From assembly GCF_026239655.1 (NCBI RefSeq), contig NZ_JAPIVO010000004.1, positions 620,001 through 684,000 on the forward strand: a stretch of 64,000 nt of DNA, in the 5' to 3' direction. Source of the DNA: Pedobacter sp. MR2016-24 (lineage in GTDB: Bacteria > Bacteroidota > Bacteroidia > Sphingobacteriales > Sphingobacteriaceae). Both the position numbers and the translations under genes were made by a program. The notes beneath the pieces are model-generated. The model saw only the letters and a list, made by a program, of their open reading frames with translations. It searched no databases and was not told the origin of the DNA. Positions 34,927-43,909 of the stretch are shown in pieces. The number at the start of each line of letters is the position of its first letter. Within the stretch, counting starts at the first letter, position 1.

Positions 34927-35130
34927 TTATTTGCTGCCGGAAAGCAGTACCAGTTCCGCTTCAGAAATAAGTTCCGGATCTTTGAACTGACGGTTCAGCA
35001 GCGCTTTTCTGATCCTGATTGTTCTGGTCGTAGTGAATACCACAGCACCTGTGGAATTAAAAGTATGGGAAACGTAAGTACCTATGGAAGGGTCAAACGC
35101 ATGAATTCTAATCAGTAATTCGTAGATCAC
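34927..35130 (-). CDS. possible small hypothetical protein
   Basis: A 67-codon frame beginning at GTG (35130), with strand-like segments (FDPSIGTYVSHTF, AVVFTTTRTIRIR) and a charged end. The frame is open further up to 35169, but a TACCTTTG promoter element at 35153 to 35160 would start transcription near 35146, which favours the later GTG. I do not recognise a family. Codon pattern and composition look coding, but no ATG is present, and confidence is limited. Confidence 0.35.
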   Translation of the reverse strand: MIYELLIRIHAFDPSIGTYVSHTFNSTGAVVFTTTRTIRIRKALLNRQFKDPELISEAELVLLSGSK

Positions 35131-35152
35131 AAAAACGGGTATCGGCACGCCG

Positions 35153-35160
35153 CAAAGGTA
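35153..35160 (-). promoter_or_regulatory. -7 promoter element before the small ORF
   Basis: TACCTTTG on the minus strand, an exact TAnnTTTG match, 23 bases before the GTG at 35130. No TTTG element at the proper distance was found. Confidence 0.35.
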
Positions 35161-35323
35161 ATTTAACAATAGGGTAATATGTAATTATCATTCTGTTAAT
35201 ATATCGGCCGACTTAACATAGATTTAATATTGCCGCTGAAGCCATTATTTTGAGCATAAAATGCCATAAAATATTTCTTCAAAAATTACCAAAAATTTGC
35301 ACGTCAATGAATTAACAATTGTA

Positions 35324-35331
35324 TACATTTG
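35324..35331 (+). promoter_or_regulatory. -7 promoter element of kup
   Basis: TACATTTG, exact match to TAnnTTTG, with TTTG at 35296 to 35299 and a gap of 24 bases, a little longer than usual. Transcription would begin near 35338, after the first possible ATG of the frame and 13 bases before the chosen start of kup. Confidence 0.55.
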
Positions 35332-35350
35332 CGCCACTCAAATAAAAAAA

Positions 35351-37288
35351 ATGGCAAATCATAAAGATGTCAATAAACTCACGGCTGCTGGTTTATTAAT
35401 AAGCTTAGGAATCATTTACGGAGATATAGGTACGTCTCCTCTTTACGTTTTTAAAGCAATCATTGGAAAAAGGGAAATCACTGCAGATCTGATTCTCGGT
35501 GGTTTATCATGTATCTTCTGGACCTTAACGCTCCAAACTACTATTAAGTATGTTATTATTACCCTTCAGGCTGATAATAAGGGAGAGGGAGGCATCTTCT
35601 CGCTCTACTCGCTGGTCAAGCGAAAAGCGAAATGGCTGATCATTCCGGCAATGATTGGCGGGGCCGCACTCCTGGCGGATGGGATCATGACACCTGCAGT
35701 TACGGTTTCATCAGCAATTGAAGGACTGGGGATTATTTATAAAGACCTGCCTACGATCTATATCGTCATCGCCATCATTACGTTTTTATTTGGTATCCAG
35801 CAATTTGGTACTTCTTTTATCGGAAAAGCATTTGGTCCTATCATGTGGCTGTGGTTTACAATGATTGCGGTACTGGGCATTTCTTATGTGATGCAATTCC
35901 CGGGGATACTAAAAGCGATCAATCCTTATTATGCATATCATATATTGTCGACCAACCCGGAGGCCTTTTATATCATTGGTGCGGTATTTCTCTGTACTAC
36001 AGGTGCGGAAGCACTATATTCAGACCTTGGTCACTGCGGACGGTCAAATATCCGCGTAAGCTGGGTATATGTTAAAATCTGCCTGATCCTGAATTATATG
36101 GGGCAGGGGGTATGGTTATGGCAATTACAGGGAAAACACCTTGGAGAGGATAATCCTTTCTTTCATATTATGCCGCAATGGTTCCTCATTTATGGTATCC
36201 TGATCGCTACCGTAGCGGCAGCAGTGGCCAGTCAGGCACTCATTTCCGGCTCATTTACCCTGATTTCTGAGGCTGTACGTTTAAACTTATGGCCAAAAGT
36301 AAAAATCAATTATCCAAGTAACTCTAAAGGACAACTATACGTACCTTCTATGAACTGGGTATTGTTTATTGGCTGTATCCTGGTGGTACTGATCTTCCAG
36401 AAATCTGAAAATATGGAAGCCGCTTATGGTCTTTCTATTACCGTAGCGATGCTGATGACCACTGTGCTGGTGTCTATATTTATGATGCGTAAAAAGGTGC
36501 CTATGTACCTGATCGTGATCTTCCTGGTGATTTATGGTATCATTGAAATCACTTTCCTGGCCGGTAATGCCGCTAAGATACTCCATGGAGGCTGGTTCAC
36601 GCTGATCTTAGGACTGTTATTATTCTCTATCATGTGGGCCTGGTCTAACGGGCGCAGGATCAGAAACCGCTATATGCGTTTTGTAGATATAGAAAAGTTT
36701 TATCCGATCATCAGTAAAATCAGTGAGGATGAATCTATCCCTAAGTATGCGTCTCAACTGGTGTACCTGACCAGCGCTAACTTTAGTTCTGAGATCGAAT
36801 CGTCAGTGATGTATTCTATCATACAAAAACATCCTAAACGAGCCGATGTTTATTGGTTATTGCACGTAGATGTAACGGATGAACCTTTTACAATGGAATA
36901 CAAAGTAGAGCAGCTGATTGATAAAAAGCTGGTCCGTATTGATTTCCGCCTGGGCTTCCGGGTAGAGCAACGGGTGAATGTACTGTTCAGGAAGGTAGTG
37001 GAAGAACTGGTTAAAAACGGAGAAATTGACATCACCAGTAAGTATACCTCACTGAGGGAACACAATATTGTGGGCGATTTCAGGTTTGTGGTTATCGAGA
37101 AAATACTGTCAAATAACAACGGTCTGAAGTTTATTGAACGTGCAACGATGATTTATCACTCGGTACTCAAAACCTTCAGCGTACCGGAAGAAAAAGGATT
37201 CGGACTTGACCTCAGTTTTGTGGCAGTAGAAAAAGTGCCTTTGATTGTAGACTTGCCGACCGACTTCGAATTAAAGCGTCTGGTGTAA
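35351..37288 (+). CDS. kup: Kup family potassium uptake protein
   Basis: A 645-residue potassium/proton symporter of the KUP/HAK/KT family, with about 12 transmembrane helices in the first 440 residues and a cytosolic tail of about 190. The hallmark GIIYGDIGTSPLYVFKA and GGIFSLYSLVKR are present, along with ADGIMTPAVTVSSAIEG. The start at 35351 (MANHKDVNKL) is chosen because the promoter's -7 element lies at 35324; the earlier ATG at 35297 precedes it. It is convergent with, and overlaps by 18 bases, the AraC gene on the other strand. Confidence 0.95.
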   Translation: MANHKDVNKLTAAGLLISLGIIYGDIGTSPLYVFKAIIGKREITADLILGGLSCIFWTLTLQTTIKYVIITLQADNKGEGGIFSLYSLVKRKAKWLIIPAMIGGAALLADGIMTPAVTVSSAIEGLGIIYKDLPTIYIVIAIITFLFGIQQFGTSFIGKAFGPIMWLWFTMIAVLGISYVMQFPGILKAINPYYAYHILSTNPEAFYIIGAVFLCTTGAEALYSDLGHCGRSNIRVSWVYVKICLILNYMGQGVWLWQLQGKHLGEDNPFFHIMPQWFLIYGILIATVAAAVASQALISGSFTLISEAVRLNLWPKVKINYPSNSKGQLYVPSMNWVLFIGCILVVLIFQKSENMEAAYGLSITVAMLMTTVLVSIFMMRKKVPMYLIVIFLVIYGIIEITFLAGNAAKILHGGWFTLILGLLLFSIMWAWSNGRRIRNRYMRFVDIEKFYPIISKISEDESIPKYASQLVYLTSANFSSEIESSVMYSIIQKHPKRADVYWLLHVDVTDEPFTMEYKVEQLIDKKLVRIDFRLGFRVEQRVNVLFRKVVEELVKNGEIDITSKYTSLREHNIVGDFRFVVIEKILSNNNGLKFIERATMIYHSVLKTFSVPEEKGFGLDLSFVAVEKVPLIVDLPTDFELKRLV

Positions 37289-38083
37289 GGTCTTGTTCTT
37301 TCCAAAGTCTGACGGCCTGATATTGGTGAGCTGAAAAAATGCTTTACTGAAGGCCGCCAGACTATTATAACCTGTTAAAAAGGCGATCTCGCTGGTAGAC
37401 ATATCATTCTGTAAAAGCATTTCCATTGCTTTTACCACCCTTAAAAGTTTAAGGTACTGGAGGAAAGAAATGCTCATGGTGGACTGGAACAACCTGGACA
37501 AAGTACGTTCGCCTATATTGAAGCGCGCAGCTAAACTTTCCAGTGTATTCTCCTGCGAAAAGTGCTGCGACAGGAATAACAGGATCGGTCTCAGTCTGGT
37601 ATTCGAGGTTGTAGGCAGGGCTACCGGGAAAGATTTAGTACTCAGTTTTGGCAGAATATCTTTAATAGCTGATAAAAAGCTGAATCCCTCATCTTTTTTT
37701 TCTATAAACCCTGTCAGGTTCTCCGTGAAGACGATCATTTCAAATAACAGGTTGTTTACAGGGTAAATACCCAGTTTGCTATAAAACACATCTTTTGCAT
37801 CATCATTTGTATAATAATATAGATTACGTGTAACCGTGGCCGCATTCCTTACCTTTAAAAAGTGCGGCATTCCCTTCGGGATCCATACATAATGTCTTGC
37901 CGGGATGATATAGGTTTTGTTTTCTATATAAATATACGCAATACCACCCTCAACATAAGTGAGCTGGCCTTTGGTATGCGCATGCAGGGGTAATCTCCGC
38001 TCCAGTTTTTCATGTACCACGTAGACGCTTTTCGGCTTCAGGTCAATCTCTTGCAAATAGGTTGTGGTGTCTGAATTATACAT
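37271..38083 (-). CDS. AraC family regulator with cupin-type sensor domain
   Basis: An AraC-type regulator of 270 residues from the ATG at 38083; an upstream ATG at 38119 would add 12 residues of low conservation. An N-terminal cupin-like domain (LPLHAHTKGQLTYVEGG, IPARHYVWIPKGMPHFL) is followed by two HTHs (residues about 180 to 270; LESLAARFNIGERTLSRLFQ and TSEIAFLTGYNSLAAFSKAFFQ). It is divergent from a TolC-EmrA-EmrB-like exporter, so it most likely regulates it in response to a small molecule. Its 3' end overlaps the kup 3' end by 18 bases. Confidence 0.92.
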   Translation of the reverse strand: MYNSDTTTYLQEIDLKPKSVYVVHEKLERRLPLHAHTKGQLTYVEGGIAYIYIENKTYIIPARHYVWIPKGMPHFLKVRNAATVTRNLYYYTNDDAKDVFYSKLGIYPVNNLLFEMIVFTENLTGFIEKKDEGFSFLSAIKDILPKLSTKSFPVALPTTSNTRLRPILLFLSQHFSQENTLESLAARFNIGERTLSRLFQSTMSISFLQYLKLLRVVKAMEMLLQNDMSTSEIAFLTGYNSLAAFSKAFFQLTNIRPSDFGKNKTLHQTL

Positions 38084-38140
38084 TGGCTGGAATGGACAAA
38101 TAATTGGTAATATAGGCAAAATAGCAACATTGCGAATGCG

Positions 38141-38148
38141 TAAATTTG
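38141..38148 (+). promoter_or_regulatory. -7 promoter element of the efflux operon
   Basis: TAAATTTG, an exact TAnnTTTG match, 16 bases before the TolC ATG and after the earlier in-frame ATG at 38146, which supports the later start. No TTTG at the right distance was seen, which fits regulated activation by the divergent AraC protein. Confidence 0.5.
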
Positions 38149-38163
38149 TGTATTATTTTTGAT

Positions 38164-39492
38164 ATGAAGTACTATACTACACCCATCGCTCTTACATTCC
38201 TGTTCACCACGCTGTTGAATGAGGTATCAGCGCAGCAAACCCAGGCCAAAATTCCTTTTACAATCGACCAGATCTGGCAAAAGGTAAGTGAAAACAATAA
38301 AGCAGTACAGATGCAGGACCTCAGAATTTCAGGTACTGTAGAGAATATAAAAGATGCCAAAGCCGAACGTTTACCGGATATTTCTGCAGAAGGGGAATAT
38401 GCACGTGTAAGTAACCTGCCTATTTATAAAAACGGTCTTTTCCATACACCCGCACAAATGGAGGTGGTACATACCTCCTACAAATTTGGAGCTGATGCTT
38501 ATCTGAACCTCTATAACGGCAGTAAAACCAATATCAAAATTGCAGAAGAGAAAAAAGAGAATGAGATTGCGCATGAGCAACGGAACCTGACCATCTCAGA
38601 AATGAGGTTAAGGGCGACCGCTTATTATCTCGATCTGCAGCGCAGTGATATCTTCAAAAAATTATTATTAAAAGATATCAGCGATCAGCAAAAACAACTG
38701 GACGAGATCAAACAGCTCCAGAAAAACGGGGTAGTGCTTAAAAGTGATGTGCTGCGGGTAACCCTTAAATTATCGCGCCAGCAAATGGCATTGGTTCAGC
38801 TAAACAATGATATCGCGATAGCGAATCAAAAACTGGATATCCTGACCGGAATGCCGGATGAGACCCTGGTGGATCCCGTAGGTGATGCAGAGGCAGACCT
38901 TCCTGTATTAAAAACATATGCAGACTATCTTGCTGAAGCCATGGACCATTCCTTTGCCTATAAAATATCGGAAAAAGAAGGAGAACTGCGCAAGCTGCAG
39001 CTGAAAGACGTAAAAGCAAATGTCGCTTTCAAGCTGGGGATGTTTGCGAATTACAATTATTCCTATCCGCAGATTTTACTCTACCCTTATTCCATCGCTG
39101 TTTATGGTTTGGGTTTCGCCGGGTTAAAAGCAAGTTTTCCTATTTCCTCTTTTTATCACAATGCACATAAAACCAGGGCAGCAGAACTGAAATATCAATT
39201 GCAGGAAGTGGAACATGCGGATACCCAGGATAAGATCAGACAGGAAGTGAACGAAGCTTATTTAAGATACAGAGAGTCGCTGACCCGCATTGATGTTGCC
39301 AAAGAGAACATTACCCAGGCCATTGAAAATTTAAGGATCGTGAACAATACTTATTTCAACCAGCTTGCCTTAGTAACCGATCTGCTGGATGCAGATACCC
39401 AGTTACTGCAAACACGTTTCGACTATGCCGCTGCGAGAATTGCAGCAAGATTACAATATTATCAATTACAAAAAGCTATAGGCAACCTATAA
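38164..39492 (+). CDS. TolC family outer membrane efflux protein
   Basis: Outer-membrane channel subunit, 442 residues, with a signal peptide (MKYYTTPIALTFLFTTLLNEVSAQ) at the start chosen here. The long helical repeats that form the tunnel are seen in two halves (AEERLPDISAEGEYARVSN-type helices and the later QEVNEAYLRYRESLTRIDVAKENI). It is the first gene of a three-gene operon with the membrane fusion and inner-membrane pump genes, which abut. It would carry the pump's substrate through the outer membrane. A divergent AraC regulator precedes it. Confidence 0.92.
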   Translation: MKYYTTPIALTFLFTTLLNEVSAQQTQAKIPFTIDQIWQKVSENNKAVQMQDLRISGTVENIKDAKAERLPDISAEGEYARVSNLPIYKNGLFHTPAQMEVVHTSYKFGADAYLNLYNGSKTNIKIAEEKKENEIAHEQRNLTISEMRLRATAYYLDLQRSDIFKKLLLKDISDQQKQLDEIKQLQKNGVVLKSDVLRVTLKLSRQQMALVQLNNDIAIANQKLDILTGMPDETLVDPVGDAEADLPVLKTYADYLAEAMDHSFAYKISEKEGELRKLQLKDVKANVAFKLGMFANYNYSYPQILLYPYSIAVYGLGFAGLKASFPISSFYHNAHKTRAAELKYQLQEVEHADTQDKIRQEVNEAYLRYRESLTRIDVAKENITQAIENLRIVNNTYFNQLALVTDLLDADTQLLQTRFDYAAARIAARLQYYQLQKAIGNL

Positions 39493-39493
39493 G

Positions 39494-40552
39494 ATGAGCA
39501 CTCAGAAGAACTACACGAATACAGATCAGTTAATTACCAGGATAACGGCATGGATTGCCGGCATTATTGCAATTGGCCTCGCCATATGGGGAGTGATCTT
39601 CCTCTTTGATTTTTACAGTTATGAAGAAACCAACGATGCGCAGGTTGAAGAATACATCAACCCTGTTACCTCCAGGGTCACCGGTTTTATCCGCGAGATT
39701 AAATATGAGGAAAACCAGGAAGTAAAAAAGGGGGATACACTGCTGGTGATAGACAACAGTGAATATAAACTGCAGCAGGAAGAAGGCGAAGCGGCCTTAG
39801 CCAATGCACAGGCGCAGATCAGTGTGATGGAAAGTAATGTGGCCACCACTGCAAAAGTATCTGTAGCAAGTGAATCTCAGATCGCTTCCGCCAAGGCTAA
39901 ACTGGTGAAACAGCAGCAGGATTATGACCGTTACGAGAAGCTGTTTAAGGTAGAATCTGCTACTCAGCAGCAATTGGAAAACAGCAAGGCTGCCTTGGAC
40001 GTTGCCAATTCGGAATACCGCTCTGCCGTAGAAAATTACCAGGCCTCTTTATCAAAGGTGAACGATATAAAGGCACAAAAAGGAGTTTACGAGGCGGAAA
40101 TTAAACGCAGGCAGGCTTTATTGAGCAGAAACAAGCTGGATGTGGGCTATACGATAATCCGCGCACCTTATAATGGTAAAATGGGCAGGAGAACCATTCA
40201 GGAAGGTCAGCTCATTCAAGCCGGTCAGACGCTGGCTTTCATTGTCGACAAAGAAGCCGGTAAATGGGTCATTGCCAATTTTAAGGAGACACAGATCTCT
40301 CATATGCATATCAATGCTGCGGTGGAAATCACTGCAGATGCCTATCCGGGGAAAACTTTTAAAGGGACCATCGTGTCCTTATCGCCCGCTACCGGCGCGC
40401 GTTTTTCTCTCCTGCCGCCGGATAACTCTACCGGTAATTTTGTGAAAATTGTACAGCGCATTCCGGTGAAGATCAGGCTGACCGATAATGCTGCAACGCT
40501 GGATCAGCTGCGCGCAGGAATGAATGCGAATGTGAAGATAAATAAAGACTAA
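39494..40552 (+). CDS. HlyD/EmrA family membrane fusion protein
   Basis: Periplasmic adaptor of the tripartite exporter, 352 residues. It has one N-terminal transmembrane helix (ITAWIAGIIAIGLAIWGVIFLF, about 15 to 36), a lipoyl-like half (FIREIKYEENQEVKKGDTLLVI), a long coiled-coil hairpin (about 90 to 200) and the second barrel half (IRAPYNGKMGRRTIQEGQLI and later AVEITADAYPGKTFKGTIVSLSPATG). This layout is that of EmrA. It begins two bases after the TolC stop and its stop shares bases with the start of the pump gene. Confidence 0.94.
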   Translation: MSTQKNYTNTDQLITRITAWIAGIIAIGLAIWGVIFLFDFYSYEETNDAQVEEYINPVTSRVTGFIREIKYEENQEVKKGDTLLVIDNSEYKLQQEEGEAALANAQAQISVMESNVATTAKVSVASESQIASAKAKLVKQQQDYDRYEKLFKVESATQQQLENSKAALDVANSEYRSAVENYQASLSKVNDIKAQKGVYEAEIKRRQALLSRNKLDVGYTIIRAPYNGKMGRRTIQEGQLIQAGQTLAFIVDKEAGKWVIANFKETQISHMHINAAVEITADAYPGKTFKGTIVSLSPATGARFSLLPPDNSTGNFVKIVQRIPVKIRLTDNAATLDQLRAGMNANVKINKD

Positions 40553-42147
40553 TGACGATCGACTTACCTGTATTTAAATCCTGGGTGCCTGAATGGTTAA
40601 TCAGGGGAACTATCTTTCTGGTGATCTTTCCGGGACTGCTCTTGTTTGGCTTATCCACAGCCAGTGGTCCGGGTGCAGCAGGATATTATGGCATAGAACC
40701 GGCAGACGTGCAATATTCCATGATTGTATTTTATGCAGCTGTTGCCGGTTTTTTCGCACTGGAACGCAGGTTCTTTGTATTTACCGCTACGAAGGAATAT
40801 TTCCTGCTGAGCCTGATTATCCAGATCGCGACAGCCTATGCGTGTTTTCATACGCAGAACTTGTATATACTGTTATTCTTCCGGTTTTTACAGGGCATGT
40901 CCAACTGTATGTCCACCAGTATCTGCATTACCCTGATTTTTAGCAGGCTGCACAGTGAGCGTGCCAGGGAGATTGGTTATTCTATCTTTTACAGTATGTT
41001 ATTGTGCATTACGCCCATTTCTACGATGGTTACGGCACCCATACTTGATGCATTTGATTTCAACACCTTATATAAATTTATTATTTACGCCTACCTCCCG
41101 GGGGCCATAATTTTACTGGTGATCATGAACAATGTGAGGTTAAACAGAAAAATGCCTTTGTATCAGCTGGACTGGTCAAGTTTTATCATCTATTCTGCGG
41201 CTTTATGTTTACTGGGATATGGGTTGGTGTACGGGCAACAATATTACTGGTTTCAGGACAGGAGGATAGTGCTGAGCCTCAGTGCTGCAGTCTTGCTGAT
41301 CCTGCTGCATATTGTCCGGCAACTCCATCTGAAACGCCCTTACCTCAGTCTTGAAGTTTTCAAACACCGTAATTTCAATGTGGGGGTGTTCCTGATATTT
41401 GTCCTGTATATTGTGAGAGGTGCATTAGGGATTGTCTCTGTATACTTTGCGGTTGTAATGGGCATGGATCCAATACATATTGCCTATGTTTTGCTCGCAA
41501 ATATTGCAGGAATCGTATTCAGCGTACTGATCTCTTCCCGTTTAATCCTGATGAAGAGACCAATGCGGCTGGTCTGGATCTATGGCTTTTCACTGATGCT
41601 GGTTTTCCATGTATGGATGTGGTTTTTATTCAGTTCACAGGCGGAAGCATCAACTTATGTTATTCCTTTAATGGTACAGGGAATGGGAGCGGGGATGCTG
41701 ATGACACCCATTATTATTTACACCATTTCTTCAGTACCTGCACATCTGGGCAGTACCGCCTCGGCTACTGGAGTATTTTTCCGCTTCACCGGATTTTGCA
41801 GCAGTATCGCGATCATTAACTATTTCCAGTTGTACAATAAGAACAACCATTATAACCGTTTCCAGGATCAGCTGAGTTTGTTGAACGTTAGTGTGACGGA
41901 CAGACTAACGCTTTATACCAAAGGATTGACAGGGAAAGGTGTTGCTCCTGAGCAGGCGGCAAAAATAGCAAGAGGACTGCTGAACCGCTCTGTTGAAGTC
42001 CAGGCACAAATACGTTCCATGATGGACTATTATTTACTGATCAGTTGCCTGCTGGTGGTGGTGCTGCTGGTGATTGCGCTGTTCCCTTACTTAAACCGTA
42101 CCAGGATAGACCTGAAATCTAACCAGCCAGCACCGGCATCATATTAA
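40552..42147 (+). CDS. DHA2-type MFS exporter (EmrB-like)
   Basis: Inner-membrane pump of 531 residues with about 14 helices, the size of DHA2 (14-TM) exporters. The N-terminal helix (IFLVIFPGLLLFGLS) is followed by a conserved FRFLQGMSNCMSTSICITLIF block and the later LISSRLILMKRPMRLVW. Its antiporter motif is weakly kept, as is common in this branch. The gene starts on the last base of the EmrA-like gene. Together the three genes form an EmrAB-TolC-like drug exporter. Confidence 0.9.
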   Translation: MTIDLPVFKSWVPEWLIRGTIFLVIFPGLLLFGLSTASGPGAAGYYGIEPADVQYSMIVFYAAVAGFFALERRFFVFTATKEYFLLSLIIQIATAYACFHTQNLYILLFFRFLQGMSNCMSTSICITLIFSRLHSERAREIGYSIFYSMLLCITPISTMVTAPILDAFDFNTLYKFIIYAYLPGAIILLVIMNNVRLNRKMPLYQLDWSSFIIYSAALCLLGYGLVYGQQYYWFQDRRIVLSLSAAVLLILLHIVRQLHLKRPYLSLEVFKHRNFNVGVFLIFVLYIVRGALGIVSVYFAVVMGMDPIHIAYVLLANIAGIVFSVLISSRLILMKRPMRLVWIYGFSLMLVFHVWMWFLFSSQAEASTYVIPLMVQGMGAGMLMTPIIIYTISSVPAHLGSTASATGVFFRFTGFCSSIAIINYFQLYNKNNHYNRFQDQLSLLNVSVTDRLTLYTKGLTGKGVAPEQAAKIARGLLNRSVEVQAQIRSMMDYYLLISCLLVVVLLVIALFPYLNRTRIDLKSNQPAPASY

Positions 42148-42164
42148 ATTACAGTTCCCGAAAT

Positions 42165-42482
42165 TTAGGTCCTGATAATTTTTTCTTTCTCGTCCTCATC
42201 CTCGTCTCTTTGTCCGTTTCCAAGGTCTGATTTTGGGGTGTTTCCATGCAGAGATTCGTCATTTCTGGATGATAAAGGATCATTATTATCATTTTTTGAA
42301 GGTTTTAACTCATCTTTTTTTCCTTCAGTCTGATTTAAATTTTCCACATAAGGCAGGGCTGTGCCTTCACGGTGCTCCGTAGTGCTATTAAACTTCGGTT
42401 GAGTTAAATTTTGTGGATTTTCTATGTCATACCCTTCATTATCAGGTGTTTCTGATTTTTTGTCGTTCTTCGTGTTTTCCAT
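42165..42482 (-). CDS. small disordered hydrophilic protein
   Basis: A 105-residue protein from the ATG at 42482 (MENTKNDKKSETPD); the frame continues to a TTG at 42518 that is less likely. It is made almost entirely of polar and charged residues (Asn, Lys, Glu, Asp, Pro), with an acidic tail DEDEDEKEK, and is predicted to be disordered. No family is recognised. A similar hydrophilic small gene lies at 63831. Such genes are common in Pedobacter-like genomes and may serve in general stress (inference). Confidence 0.7.
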   Translation of the reverse strand: MENTKNDKKSETPDNEGYDIENPQNLTQPKFNSTTEHREGTALPYVENLNQTEGKKDELKPSKNDNNDPLSSRNDESLHGNTPKSDLGNGQRDEDEDEKEKIIRT

Positions 42483-42584
42483 GATTTCTCGTGTTAATGC
42501 TGATTGATAATCTAACAATGAGGGCAGGAAATGGTTTTAATTAATGCAGGGGCATATAATTTATAAATAATCCTACGTTTTAGA

Positions 42585-42615
42585 TTTGGAAGAAAACCAA
42601 TAATTATTACCTTTA
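42585..42615 (+). promoter_or_regulatory. promoter of the Hc1-like gene
   Basis: TTTG (42585 to 42588) and TACCTTTA (42608 to 42615, seven of eight against TAnnTTTG) are separated by 19 bases, the standard Bacteroidota spacing. The implied transcript begins about 27 bases before the start codon. Confidence 0.65.
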
Positions 42616-42648
42616 GGACCAGAAATCAAATTTAATTAACAAAATATC

Positions 42649-42828
42649 ATGGAAAAATTCGCACAATTAAAAGAATTAATCGCCGGAGTTGAGGCTGATG
42701 CAGACAAGTTTTATAATTCAGGTAACGGCGCTGCTGGTACCAGAGTTCGTAAAGCAATGCAGGATTTAAAAACTTTAGCTCAGGATATCCGTACTGAAGT
42801 TACTGAAAAGAAAAACAGCGCTAAATAA
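42649..42828 (+). CDS. histone H1-like protein Hc1
   Basis: A 59-residue basic protein (MEKFAQLKELIAGVEADADK, then FYNSGNGAAGTRVRKAMQDL and KTLAQDIRTEVTEKKNSAK) with the pattern of the Hc1-type histone H1-like proteins common in Bacteroidota. It is small for the track and was found by reading the gap. It likely binds DNA and compacts the nucleoid in this phylum, though that role is by family analogy. It has its own promoter at standard spacing and its own terminator 28 bases downstream, so it is an independent and probably well-expressed transcription unit. Confidence 0.88.
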   Translation: MEKFAQLKELIAGVEADADKFYNSGNGAAGTRVRKAMQDLKTLAQDIRTEVTEKKNSAK

Positions 42829-42855
42829 TTTTAATTCTGGAAACAGATAATTAGG

Positions 42856-42888
42856 AAAAACCCGGTTAAGCATTTAACCGGGTTTTTT
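42856..42888 (+). terminator. Rho-independent terminator after the Hc1-like gene
   Basis: CCCGGTTAA (42861 to 42869) pairs with TTAACCGGG (42874 to 42882) with a 4-base loop; flanking A and T tracts extend the stem and give a U run. It also lies near the end of the opposite DoxX gene and can serve both. Confidence 0.92.
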
Positions 42889-42927
42889 ATTTTAAGAATG
42901 ATGTTTTTGCCTTGCTATACAGAAATT

Positions 42928-43389
42928 CTATTCCACGTTTCTTAGCGGCCGCTTTGTTTTAATCACATGGTCTACCGAATAGGGCCCGGATCCAACAATC
43001 CAGAATAAGATGAGCAGCAAAAGTACAATTACGGATAACCATAACTCCGAGTTCAGGAAAGACAATCCCCTGGTCATGTTGACGAAGAAAATGGCACCCA
43101 CCAGGATAGGAATCTGGATGACCACCGCGAAACGGGTCACTAAACCGATCATGATCAGCAGGCCACCTACAAGATGTACAAATGCGACGATGTGCAGCAC
43201 AACCACTGCCATCAGACCTGAAAATCCGAAAGTATTATTTTGCACGATCCATTCCTGCTGGACCCCCGTATCACTGATAAAAGAAATGCCTTTACCTAAA
43301 ATCAGCAGGCCGAGTGCCATACGGATGATGTCGAGCCATTTGGTATGATGTAAATCTCCCCAATGCTCTACTTTTTGAACAATATTCAT
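42928..43389 (-). CDS. DoxX family membrane protein
   Basis: A 153-residue integral membrane protein with four helices, typical of DoxX/DoxD: LDIIRMALGLLILGKGISF, MAVVVLHIVAFVHLVGGLLIMIGL, FAVVIQIPILVGAIFFV and WLSVIVLLLLILFWIVG. Members act in small redox or thiol-linked membrane complexes; the role here is unknown. The start has an unusually strong Shine-Dalgarno sequence for this genome (AAAAAGGAGGAC before ATTATG), which suggests high or regulated translation. It is convergent with the Hc1-like gene. Confidence 0.92.
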   Translation of the reverse strand: MNIVQKVEHWGDLHHTKWLDIIRMALGLLILGKGISFISDTGVQQEWIVQNNTFGFSGLMAVVVLHIVAFVHLVGGLLIMIGLVTRFAVVIQIPILVGAIFFVNMTRGLSFLNSELWLSVIVLLLLILFWIVGSGPYSVDHVIKTKRPLRNVE

Positions 43390-43455
43390 AATGTCCTCCT
43401 TTTTAAGCTATTATATTTGGTGATATTGAAGTTAAGCATAAAAAAGAGCTTATTT

Positions 43456-43872
43456 TCAACTATTTTTATCAAAATTAAACATCCATACCATACCAAATTT
43501 ATCTTTCACTACTCCGAACAGCGCACCCCAGAACTGTATTTTTAAGGGATCAATAATTTCACCGCCTGCCGAGATATTCTTATAAAAGGTATTTATTTCT
43601 TCTTCACTGCTGCAGTTTACAGAAATAGCGAAGTTATTTCCCAACTGAAGCGTTCTGTTCCCGATCATATCTGAAGCCATTAAAACGAGGCTGTCTTTGA
43701 TTAATGAGGAGTGCATAATTGCATTTTCATCTGTACCCATACACTGTGAACCCATGTTGGTATCTTTAACTGCCATTAGTGACAGTTCTCCTCCCAATGC
43801 ATCCCTGTAAAACGTCATCGCTTCACGTGCATTGCCATCAAAGGTTAAATAAGGGCTGATTGTTGTTGTCAT
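43456..43872 (-). CDS. VOC superfamily (PhnB-like) protein
   Basis: A 138-residue protein of the glyoxalase/bleomycin-resistance fold in its PhnB-like form: MTTTISPYLTFDGNAREAMTFY, DALGGELSLMAV, and the final GALFGVVKDKFGMVWMFNF. The usual metal ligands are only partly kept, so many such proteins are not glyoxalases. The substrate is unknown. A TACATTTG element (43910 to 43917, minus strand) lies 38 bases upstream of the start. It is transcribed toward the DoxX gene on the same strand. Confidence 0.9.
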   Translation of the reverse strand: MTTTISPYLTFDGNAREAMTFYRDALGGELSLMAVKDTNMGSQCMGTDENAIMHSSLIKDSLVLMASDMIGNRTLQLGNNFAISVNCSSEEEINTFYKNISAGGEIIDPLKIQFWGALFGVVKDKFGMVWMFNFDKNS

Positions 43873-43909
43873 GTTGTTGTTGTTAAATGAATAATGTGTT
43901 TGGAATAAT

